Source: Methanolinea sp. SDB
GTDB taxonomy: Archaea; Halobacteriota; Methanomicrobia; Methanomicrobiales; Methanospirillaceae
Length of the DNA stretch: 13,370 nt
Reading direction: 5' to 3'
NCBI GenBank assembly: GCA_001412335.1
Contig: LKUF01000462.1
Span: 1-13,370, forward strand
Part shown: one piece after another, positions 1-6,297 of the stretch
How the letters are laid out: the number at the start of each line of letters is the position of its first letter
How positions within the stretch are numbered: the first letter of the stretch is position 1
Translations under genes and position numbers: made by a program
Notes under the pieces: model-generated
Seen by the model: the letters and a program-made list of their open reading frames with translations, nothing else
Told to the model about the DNA's origin: nothing
Databases searched by the model: none

Positions 1-285
1 AAAACCCTCTATTACACCCTGGGATGCAACACCGCGTTTCGCAGGGACGCTTTTTTAGAGGCAGGGATGTACAGGACCATCGACGCCGGTGACGACCTCG
101 AGATCGCGAAACGGATGGCGGAGCTTGGACGCGTGATGTTTGACAGCCGGATGCGTGTCTCGTTCTCCATGCGCCGGTACGAGCAGTTCGGGACGGTAAA
201 GTCCCTCTATGAATGGCTCTACATTGTTGTCCATGGCGGGTCGTCGGAGAAGCACAGCTACACGCGACGGGAATACAAGAAATAA
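1..285 (+). CDS. glycosyltransferase family 2, C-terminal part (5' truncated by window)
   Basis: The frame is open from the first base of the window and ends at TAA 283-285, so only the last 94 residues are present. An internal ATG at 67 is unlikely to be the start, because the residues before it (YYTLGCNTAFRRDAFLEAG) continue a family motif. That motif, a G-C-N-T-A-F-R-R segment followed by a G-D-D-L-E-I acidic segment about 20 residues later, is typical of the acceptor-side half of inverting GT-A glycosyltransferases of family 2, where the acidic pair includes the catalytic base. The protein probably transfers a sugar from a nucleotide donor to a membrane lipid, glycan or protein. Substrate and membrane anchoring cannot be judged from this fragment. 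It runs convergently toward the ilv operon. Family assignment comes from motif recognition only. Confidence 0.7.
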   Translation, partial: KTLYYTLGCNTAFRRDAFLEAGMYRTIDAGDDLEIAKRMAELGRVMFDSRMRVSFSMRRYEQFGTVKSLYEWLYIVVHGGSSEKHSYTRREYKK

Positions 286-316
286 TTCTTTTTTATTGAG
301 TCCCTGTCAATTTTTA
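286..316 (+). terminator. T-rich archaeal-type terminator after the glycosyltransferase gene
   Basis: Directly after the stop codon there is a run of six T (289-294) and a second run of five T (311-315), with no strong hairpin. Oligo-T stretches are sufficient for intrinsic termination by archaeal RNA polymerase. Position and composition fit, but this is inference. Confidence 0.5.
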
Positions 317-344
317 TAGCCCGCAGGAAGTGTTTTCGAGCATC

Positions 345-810
345 CTGACCGGGGGTTGCACCCTCTCCTTGAACCACCCCCGCATGCGATATCATTTGGG
401 CAGGGTAGGCCGCTGATTGTGTGGGATCCAGAATCCCCCCAGATACAGACCCTCATAATGTCGGTGGCAGAGCAGAGTCGTACCGGGTATGAATAATAGT
501 GGATTCCAATCGTGTCATGAAGACAGGAGGGGATTGCACCCCCTCCTTGAACCACCCCCGCAGGTGATACCATGTGGGCAGGGTTGACTGGGGATTGTGT
601 GGGATCCGGAAACCCCACGATACAGTCCCTATCGCCTTGTGGGGTCCGCCACAACGGCAGGGGCAAGCGAAGCGCAGCCCCTGGGAGTGTCTTAGGGTGC
701 ATGATGACTGGGGGTTGTATCCCCGGACCCTGCATGTAATATTGTGTGGGATCCAGAACACTCCCCCGATACAGTCCTATCGCCATTTGGGGTTTGCCAA
801 AACGGCAGAC
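345..810. repeat. three degenerate tandem repeat units, period about 180 bp
   Basis: Three imperfect copies begin at about 351, 529 and 710. Each opens with GGGGRTTGYAYCC, preceded by a short block resembling GCATCCTGAC (TCATGAAGAC and GCATGATGAC in the other copies). Copies 1 and 2 share a CTCCTTGAACCACCCCCGC block (about 364 and 542) and a TGGGCAGGGT block. All three share GTGGGATCCRGAA at 421, 599 and 746. From opening to this block is 70 bp in copies 1 and 2 but only 36 bp in copy 3, so copy 3 has lost about 34 bp. Copies 2 and 3 also share GATACAGTCC, TATCGCC and AACGGCAG. Several blocks can form short G-rich/C-rich stems. No transposase or CRISPR-like regular spacing is present. Together with its flanks this fills the 574-bp gap between the convergent glycosyltransferase and ilvN genes. 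Function unknown. Confidence 0.75.
658..683. other. 7-bp perfect stem-loop inside repeat copy 2
   Basis: CAGGGGC (658-664) and GCCCCTG (677-683) are perfect inverted repeats around a 12-nt loop. The hairpin belongs to repeat copy 2 only; copy 3 keeps the preceding AACGGCAG but has an A-rich sequence in place of the stem. No T-run follows on either strand, so it is not an obvious terminator. Confidence 0.45.
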
Positions 811-859
811 AAAAAGGGGTGTTGAATCAACCGACTGCGATCCAATAACCCCCAAAAAA
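811..859 (-). terminator. terminator region of the ilv operon
   Basis: On the minus strand the ilvN stop codon is followed at once by six T (plus-strand A-run 854-859). Next comes an imperfect hairpin pairing GGGGTGTTG (816-824) with CAATAACCCC (843-852), and then five more T (plus-strand A-run 811-815). Hairpin plus T-runs fit a transcription end for cimA-ilvB-ilvN. The hairpin arms resemble the G-rich repeat openings next to it, so the terminator may be part of the repeat block. Confidence 0.5.
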
Positions 860-1363
860 TTATTTCGAGCTTTTTACGGTTTTTGCGCCGCGGATAACTG
901 CGATTCTCCCGGTCCGGACCAGTTCCCTGACACCATACTGGCGGAGCAGTTTCTCCATTGCATCGATCTTTTCCGTATCGCCGGTGAGCATCAGGACCAG
1001 GCTTCGTGTTCCGACGTCGATTATCTGCGCCCGGAAGATCGAGGCGATCTGCATGATCTCGGCGCGGCTGCTCCCTGGTTCCGCGTTCACCTTGATGAGT
1101 GCAAGTTCCCGCTCGACTCGTTCGATATCGGTGATGTCTGATACCTTGATCACGTCGATCAGCTTGTTCAATTGCTTGATGACCTGTTCGATCTTTGCGT
1201 CATCGGCGAAGCAGACGATGGTGATCCTGCTTGTGCCGGGCTCCTCGCAGGTGCCGACAGCCAGGCTCTCGATGTTGAACCCGCGCCTCGAGAAGAGTCC
1301 CGTGACCCTGGAGAGCACTCCTGCCTTGTTTTCAACGAGAACTGAGAGCGTGTGGGACTTCAT
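860..1363 (-). CDS. ilvN: acetohydroxyacid (acetolactate) synthase, regulatory small subunit
   Basis: This 167-residue protein is the regulatory subunit of acetohydroxyacid synthase. It activates the IlvB catalytic subunit and, in the family, confers feedback inhibition by valine. An ACT domain fills residues about 4-78 (opening HTLSVLVENKAGVLSRV), and the C-terminal small-subunit domain follows with the conserved F-R-A-Q-I-I-D-V segment near residue 110. N12, G15 and N30 align with E. coli IlvH N11, G14 and N29 at the valine-binding interface, so valine sensitivity is likely, though inferred. Length matches the family (about 160-170). I chose ATG 1361-1363 because the ACT domain begins there and because it overlaps the ilvB stop in an ATGA junction, indicating translational coupling; the open frame continues upstream only as an ilvB shadow. 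ilvC, often the next gene in such operons, is not present downstream. Confidence 0.95.
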   Translation of the reverse strand: MKSHTLSVLVENKAGVLSRVTGLFSRRGFNIESLAVGTCEEPGTSRITIVCFADDAKIEQVIKQLNKLIDVIKVSDITDIERVERELALIKVNAEPGSSRAEIMQIASIFRAQIIDVGTRSLVLMLTGDTEKIDAMEKLLRQYGVRELVRTGRIAVIRGAKTVKSSK

Positions 1364-3036
1364 TGCATGTGCCCCCCGATCATCTCGTTGATGGCCGCTC
1401 CGGCAGGGACCATGGGAAAGACGTTCTCCTCGCGCTCTATACGGAAGTCCATGACATACGGGCCGTTGCAATCGAGTGCCGCTTTGAGTGCCGGAACAAC
1501 GTCCTCTACCGCTTCAACCCGCATTCCCTCGACCCCGTAAGCATTGGCAATCTTGACGAAGTCCACGGGCGGGAGTTCGGTATAGGAGTAACGCCGGTCA
1601 TAGAAGAGCTCCTGCCATTGCCTGACCATCCCGAGGAACCGGTTATTCAGGATCGCGATCTTGACCGGGATGTTGTACTGGGCGACGGTCCCGAGTTCCT
1701 GGATCGTCATCTGGAAACTGCCGTCACCGGCAATATCGAAGACCGGCTGGTCTGGGCGGGCGAAGTAGGCACCAATCGAGGCAGGGAACCCGTATCCCAT
1801 GGTCCCAAGGCCGCCCGAGGTGATCCAGGTACGGGGCTTCTTAAAGCAGAAATACTGGGCGGTCCACATCTGGTTCTGGCCCACCTCGCTCACGATGGTG
1901 CCTTCGCCGTCCAGGAGCTCGCTCAACTTCTGGACCACGTACTGCGGCCGAAGCACGCCGTCGCTCCTGTACTGCAACGGGTATTTCTCCTTCCACGCCT
2001 GTATCCGTGCATTCCATCTCTGGTACCGGGGCTCCTTCCTGATCCGGGTGATCATCTCCTGGAGCACTGCCTTCACATCGCCCACAATGGGGACGTCGAC
2101 TTTCTTGTTCTTCCCGATCTCGGCCGGATCGATATCGATGTGGATGATTCTCGCATGGGGTGCGAACGTATCGAGCTTGCCTGTTACCCGGTCATCGAAC
2201 CGGGCGCCTATCGCTATCAGGAGGTCGCTCTCGGTCACCGCGTAGTTGGCGTACTGGGTCCCGTGCATCCCGAGCATCCCGAGAGAGAGGGGATGGTCAC
2301 AGGGAATCCCCCCGAGTCCCATCAGCGTGCAGGTGACCGGGACCGACAACCGTTCAGAAAGTTCCACCAGTTCGGCCGATGCGTTCGAGGCTATCACGCC
2401 CCCTCCCGCGTAGATGAGGGGCCGCTCAGCTTCAAGGAGCATATCTACCGCCTTCTCTATCTGCCGTGCATGTCCCCGGACCGTCGGCTGGTATCCCCGC
2501 AGCGTGACGGGTTCATTTTCAGGATATTCGTATTCTATCTCCCCGGTGCTCACGTCTTTTGGAAGATCGATCAGTACAGGGCCCTGGCGCCCCGTTCCTG
2601 CGATATAGAATGCCTCCCTGACCACGTGGCCCAGGTCTTCTGTCCTCTTGACCAGGTAGTTGTGCTTCGTGATCGGCAGCGTGATGCCGGTTATATCGGA
2701 TTCCTGGAATGCATCGTTACCCAGCAGATTGGTGGGGACCTGGCCGGTTATCGCCACCATGGGGACAGAGTCCATGTAGGCCGTCGCAATTCCTGTCACC
2801 AGGTTGCATGCTCCCGGACCGGACGTGGCCAGGCATACACCCACCCTGCCGCTGGCACGGGCATACCCGTCAGCGGCATGTGCTGCTGCCTGTTCATGCC
2901 GTACAAGGATGTGCTGCAGGTCTGAATTGTATAGTTCGTCATATACAGGCAGTACGACACCACCGGGATATCCGAAAATGGTCTCGACTCCTTCGTGCTG
3001 CAGTCCTTCAATCAGGATTTTTGCTCCGGTTTTCAT
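1360..3036 (-). CDS. ilvB: acetohydroxyacid (acetolactate) synthase, catalytic large subunit
   Basis: The 558-residue catalytic subunit is a cytoplasmic thiamine-diphosphate enzyme. It condenses pyruvate with pyruvate (to acetolactate, for valine and leucine) or with 2-oxobutyrate (to acetohydroxybutyrate, for isoleucine). Residues 1-165 form the TPP Pyr domain with catalytic E48 in the R-H-E-Q motif. The central domain has the FAD-contact segment GARFDDRVTGK (277-287). The C-terminal PP domain has the cofactor motif G-D-G (437-439) through N-N (464-465). Length and ends match the family. ATG 3034-3036 is preceded by a good GAGGG ribosome-binding site 6 nt upstream, which lies inside the end of the upstream synthase gene (29-bp overlap). 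The stop overlaps the ilvN start by 4 bp. The three genes are therefore very probably one translationally coupled operon. Confidence 0.97.
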   Translation of the reverse strand: MKTGAKILIEGLQHEGVETIFGYPGGVVLPVYDELYNSDLQHILVRHEQAAAHAADGYARASGRVGVCLATSGPGACNLVTGIATAYMDSVPMVAITGQVPTNLLGNDAFQESDITGITLPITKHNYLVKRTEDLGHVVREAFYIAGTGRQGPVLIDLPKDVSTGEIEYEYPENEPVTLRGYQPTVRGHARQIEKAVDMLLEAERPLIYAGGGVIASNASAELVELSERLSVPVTCTLMGLGGIPCDHPLSLGMLGMHGTQYANYAVTESDLLIAIGARFDDRVTGKLDTFAPHARIIHIDIDPAEIGKNKKVDVPIVGDVKAVLQEMITRIRKEPRYQRWNARIQAWKEKYPLQYRSDGVLRPQYVVQKLSELLDGEGTIVSEVGQNQMWTAQYFCFKKPRTWITSGGLGTMGYGFPASIGAYFARPDQPVFDIAGDGSFQMTIQELGTVAQYNIPVKIAILNNRFLGMVRQWQELFYDRRYSYTELPPVDFVKIANAYGVEGMRVEAVEDVVPALKAALDCNGPYVMDFRIEREENVFPMVPAGAAINEMIGGHMQ

Positions 3037-4523
3037 CCTCTTCCCTCAACAATCTGTTCATGCCGGCGATGACCGCTTCCACACTTGCCATGATAATATC
3101 GGTCCTGGCGCCGCGAGACGTAATTATCTTTCCGTCTTTACTTAATCTTACCGTTACGTCGACCAATGCATCGGTTCCCCCGTGTATGGCGTCGACATGG
3201 TATTCCTCGAGCCTGATGTCTGCCACTGCTGCAACCGACCGTCGGAGCGCCTCCATGGCCGCATCAACGGGCCCTGTTCCGGTTGCCGCACCGGTGATCT
3301 CCTCGTCCCTGACAAGGAGAGTGACCGATGCCGTCGGGATGACATTGGACCCGCTCACCACGGTAAACTGCCTCATCTTCAGGACCGGCCGACACTCGAT
3401 GGCCATGACCGCCTCGGTGACCGCCATCATGTCCGCATCGGTTATCCGCATCCCCCGGTCGCCAAGGTCCTTGATCCGTTTCAGGATCTCCTGCAGCTGG
3501 GTCTCGTCGGGGTAATAGTTCATCTCGTTTAAGGCGGCCTCTACTGCGGCCTTGCCCGAATGCTTGCCGAGCAGTATCCTCCGTCTTCTCCCAATCGTCT
3601 CGGGCTTCACAGGCTCATAGGTGCTTGGCTCCCTGAGGACACCGTGGGCATGGATACCGCTCTCATGGGTGAATGCCATCTCCCCGACAATCGCCTTGTT
3701 GGTGGGGAGGGGGATGTCAGTCAGCCTCGAGACCACCGACGAGAGCTGGTAGATCTGTTCTTTCCGAATCCCGGTCTTGTACCCGTACAGGACCTCGAGG
3801 GACATGACCAGTTCTTCAAAAGGAGTGTTTCCAGCTCTCTCCCCGAGACCGTTCACCGTTGCGTGTGCACAGGTCGCCCCGGCCCTGAGCGCTGCCATGG
3901 TGTTGGCAAGCGAGAAACCGAGGTCGTCATGGCAGTGGATCGAGAGCGGGGCGATACAGAGAGGCGGGATGATCTCGGCTACCCGTTCGGGTGTCAAAAG
4001 CCCGACGGTATCGCAGAAGCAGAGCCTGTCAGCGCCCACCTCCAGTCCTCCCGCGTAGACGTCGTACAAAAACCCGGTATCGGCCCTCGATGCATCTTCT
4101 CCGGAGAGCTCGACGATAAGTCCTCTCTCCTTCGCGTACTCGACTGCCGAAAATGCCATGGTGCAGATATCAGCCCGCGTCTTCCGCATCTTCTTCTCGA
4201 TGTGGAGGTCGCTTACGGGCACCACCAGGTGTACCGAATCGGCACCAAAATCCGCGGCATAATCGATGTCGCCTTTCATGGCACGTACATAGGTACAGAT
4301 CTCAGCAGAGAGCCCTGCGTCAGAGATGATCCTGATTGCCTGGCGCTCGCCCTCGGATGCTGCCGCAGAACCGACTTCGATCACGTCGACGCCGATCTCT
4401 GCCAACCTGGTTGCGATCTCGAGTTTATCGGTGGGCTTTAGGGAGACACCCGGTGTCTGTTCTCCGTCTCTTAACGTAGTATCAAAAAAGCGAATCTTTT
4501 CAGTGAATAAAACGATCTGTCAT
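3008..4523 (-). CDS. cimA: (R)-citramalate synthase / 2-isopropylmalate synthase family; start codon out of frame
   Basis: This acetyl-CoA-dependent aldol synthase belongs to the LeuA/CimA/AksA family. The TIM barrel shows F-F-D-T-T-L-R-D-G-E-Q-T-P-G at its N-terminus (Arg and metal-binding Asp), the metal ligands H-C-H-D-D, the signature NGLGERAGN, then H-E-S-G-I-H-A-H and the G-K-H-S-G region. A C-terminal regulatory domain (T-D-A-L-V-D-V-T-V) ends the protein. Overall pattern resembles M. jannaschii CimA as I remember it; with ilvBN next door this favours citramalate for isoleucine, though leucine-specific LeuA remains possible. The conserved N-terminus lies upstream of the first canonical start in its frame (TTG at 4403-4405), and an in-frame TGA sits at 4520-4522. 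ATG 4521-4523 has a leader and TATA box but is one base out of frame. Removing one base near the T-run at 4509-4512 gives a 504-residue product starting MTDRLFTEKIRFFD. It overlaps ilvB by 29 bp. Confidence 0.85.
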
Positions 4524-4559
4524 GGAAGTTCCACCACGGTACATACTGGTTTTGGAGAC

Positions 4560-4567
4560 TATTTAAA
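4560..4567 (-). promoter_or_regulatory. TATA box of the cimA-ilvBN operon
   Basis: On the minus strand this reads TTTAAATA, a very good match to the euryarchaeal TATA consensus. With the usual 26-nt spacing, transcription would start near 4537, about 14 nt before ATG 4521-4523. The short leader contains GGTGG about 7 nt before that ATG, a possible ribosome-binding site. This supports 4523 as the intended translation start although it is out of frame with the conserved product. Confidence 0.6.
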
Positions 4568-4639
4568 ATCCGCTGTCCACAAAAGCCCCGCGGGTTGCCG
4601 ATTCCGGCCCCCTATACCAGGATATAATTCCCTGGTTCC

Positions 4640-4648
4640 AAAAAAAAA
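4640..4648 (-). terminator. T9 terminator after the DUF4013 gene
   Basis: Nine consecutive T on the minus strand directly follow the TAA stop of the DUF4013 gene. An accagg/cctggt stem (4616-4621 with 4631-4636) lies just beyond. A run this long is a strong archaeal termination signal and separates the DUF4013 gene from the cimA promoter. Confidence 0.65.
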
Positions 4649-5326
4649 TTATACCTTCTCTACAGGCACAACCTCGTTGTCGCTATCGTACAGGAGGGTC
4701 AGGTAGCGGGCCTCGAATATGATAAACGGCACCATCAGGAAGAGATAGATCAGCCAGCCGATGAACGGTATGGACACCAGGAGGCCCAGGATCATTGCGA
4801 TGATGAAAACGACGATCCAGAGGACGATCAGGGCGATGATGTAGTTTCCCCAGCCGATGGCCCGGATCTTTGCCAGGATCGCACTGAAGTTGAATGCCTC
4901 GCCGAACCGCTCCATCCGTGCCATGCGTATGACCCCTATGATAGAGAAGAGGGTGACGATGAAGGCTACGATAATGAGTATGATGATGCCCATCGCCATC
5001 GCCGCAAATGCAGCCATCATTGCTGCCGATGACGGGTTACTCATCAAGGCCAGGACAGATCCTCCGATTACCAGGATGGCGATGATGATGACCGGGATTG
5101 CCCAGATGATCTGTGCAACGAGGAGTTTTAATCCATCGATGAAGAGTTTCCCCCAGTGTTCAAGTTCGGGGGCCGGTTTCTTCCCCCGGTATATCTCCAT
5201 GGAGTACCCGAGTATCAGGGGAAATATAATGGTCGAGATTATGAGAAGGATCCACCTGGACCATTTACCCCAGACTGCTTCCTTGGCATACTCTAAAGAG
5301 TCGCCCAGACTTTTTCCGATTTCCAT
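4649..5326 (-). CDS. DUF4013 integral membrane protein (short paralogue)
   Basis: This 225-residue, very hydrophobic protein has about five or six predicted membrane segments (roughly residues 26-42, 65-90, 105-135, 160-190 and 190-212). It matches the DUF4013 pattern common in methanogens: an M-E-I-Y-R-G turn after the first helix, the cytoplasmic-looking loop RMARMERFGEAFNFS before the I-G-W-G-N-Y helix, and the ending S-I-P-F-I-G and Y-L-T-L-L-Y-D-S. Function is unknown. Compared with the neighbouring paralogue it lacks about 40 residues, one membrane segment or pair, near the N-terminus. I chose ATG 5324-5326, because the paralogue starts in the same register (short acidic leader before the first helix); a GTG at 5333-5335 is three codons upstream. 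The gene stands 135 bp after the larger paralogue and ends in a T9 run. Confidence 0.8.
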   Translation of the reverse strand: MEIGKSLGDSLEYAKEAVWGKWSRWILLIISTIIFPLILGYSMEIYRGKKPAPELEHWGKLFIDGLKLLVAQIIWAIPVIIIAILVIGGSVLALMSNPSSAAMMAAFAAMAMGIIILIIVAFIVTLFSIIGVIRMARMERFGEAFNFSAILAKIRAIGWGNYIIALIVLWIVVFIIAMILGLLVSIPFIGWLIYLFLMVPFIIFEARYLTLLYDSDNEVVPVEKV

Positions 5327-5439
5327 AACAATCACTCTTATATGCCTATTGGTAAGCAGATGGAGTTAAAAAAATCTTCCTTCAACCAGGATTCCGCCCT
5401 GATAAGGATATTTCGGAAACGGAGCCGGCATTCAACCGG

Positions 5440-5461
5440 AAAAAGAGTTTTAATTCGGTTA
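5440..5461 (-). terminator. possible weak terminator after the larger DUF4013 gene
   Basis: After the TGA stop on the minus strand, AACCG and CGGTT flank an A/T-rich loop containing a run of five T (plus-strand A-run 5440-5444). It could end or attenuate a purH-DUF4013 transcript before the second DUF4013 gene. The 135-bp space to the next gene otherwise shows nothing clear except an AT-rich stretch at 5364-5373 that could serve as a weak TATA element. Confidence 0.3.
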
Positions 5462-6265
5462 TCAGTCCTGTGCAGGTATCTTCAGATCGCCTGTATTCTC
5501 CTGCGAGTCATATACAAGAGTGATGTACTTCGCCGAGAAGATCGACAGAACAGGGGCAAGGATCACCTGGAGCACCGGCCCGATAAAGGGAATGAACGCG
5601 AGAACGGTCGACACAAGTATCACGATCACGAACAGGATGATGACTGCGAGGATATAGGGCCCCCAGCCGATTTTGCCGATGGTATTCCTGATCTCTGCGA
5701 AGTTGAATGCTTCGCGTATTTTTCCCATCCGGGCAAACCGGACAACCCCGATATAGAGAAAGAGCGTGAGGACGAATCCGACCACAAGGGCTGTGATAAT
5801 CCCTGCTATGGCGCCGCCGAGCAGGGCAAAGATGTTGCGTATGTCGGGGCCTGCTGAAAGTGAAGCCAGTATCAGGGCTCCCATTGAAACGAGCAGAATG
5901 AGCAGGACCGGGATCGCGTAGATGATCGTGATGACAAGGTATCGTATTCCGTCGGAGAAGAGCCCCGTAAAACCGTCTACTGCAGGCAGCGTGTCCTCGC
6001 CCCGGTATATCCGCACCATGTATCCCTGGTAGAATGAACCGAGTATGGCTGCCAGGATACATGCCGCAGCAAGTGCCCCCACAAACAGGGGAATATTGGG
6101 CGCTGTGCCTGCCATCAGGGATATCACCATGAATGCAAAGATTACTCCGATAGGTATTGCCGGCAGGAGTGCAAGGATGATCAGGAGGATCCAGGTTCCC
6201 AGGTTGCCTGCCAGTCCGTCTTTTGTGTACCCGAACGATTCATCGATTATTCTTCCATAATCCAT
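5462..6265 (-). CDS. DUF4013 integral membrane protein (long paralogue)
   Basis: The 267-residue membrane protein has about six hydrophobic segments (roughly 24-52, 57-78, 108-136, 143-172, 203-224 and 228-245) and matches the DUF4013 family, whose function is unknown. Conserved landmarks shared with the downstream paralogue are MVRIYRGE (83-90), F-S-D-G-I-R-Y-L, RFARMGKIREAFNFAEI (176-192), I-G-W-G-P-Y, IPFIGP and Y-I-T-L-V-Y-D-S near the end. It has no cleavable signal peptide: the N-terminus MDYGRIIDESFGYTKDG is polar and precedes the first helix. ATG 6263-6265 has a GGAGG ribosome-binding site about 10 nt upstream. The gene starts 32 bp after the purH stop, so it is probably co-transcribed with purH, though a role in purine synthesis is not implied. 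Confidence 0.85.
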   Translation of the reverse strand: MDYGRIIDESFGYTKDGLAGNLGTWILLIILALLPAIPIGVIFAFMVISLMAGTAPNIPLFVGALAAACILAAILGSFYQGYMVRIYRGEDTLPAVDGFTGLFSDGIRYLVITIIYAIPVLLILLVSMGALILASLSAGPDIRNIFALLGGAIAGIITALVVGFVLTLFLYIGVVRFARMGKIREAFNFAEIRNTIGKIGWGPYILAVIILFVIVILVSTVLAFIPFIGPVLQVILAPVLSIFSAKYITLVYDSQENTGDLKIPAQD

Positions 6266-6297
6266 TGTATAAGACCCTCCAAACAGTACTCATGGTG

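Noticed and set aside
345..810. CRISPR array
   Set aside because: Units are about 180 bp, few and degenerate, without short identical repeats or unique spacers, and there are no cas genes.
1363..2925. 520-codon open frame on + opposite ilvB
   Set aside because: It is a mirror of ilvB codon bias in GC-rich DNA. The protein has no recognisable domain, while the minus-strand frame is an unmistakable IlvB.
4587..4594. CCCGCGGG palindrome upstream of the cimA TATA box
   Set aside because: An 8-bp GC palindrome is expected by chance at this base composition and shows no extended symmetry.
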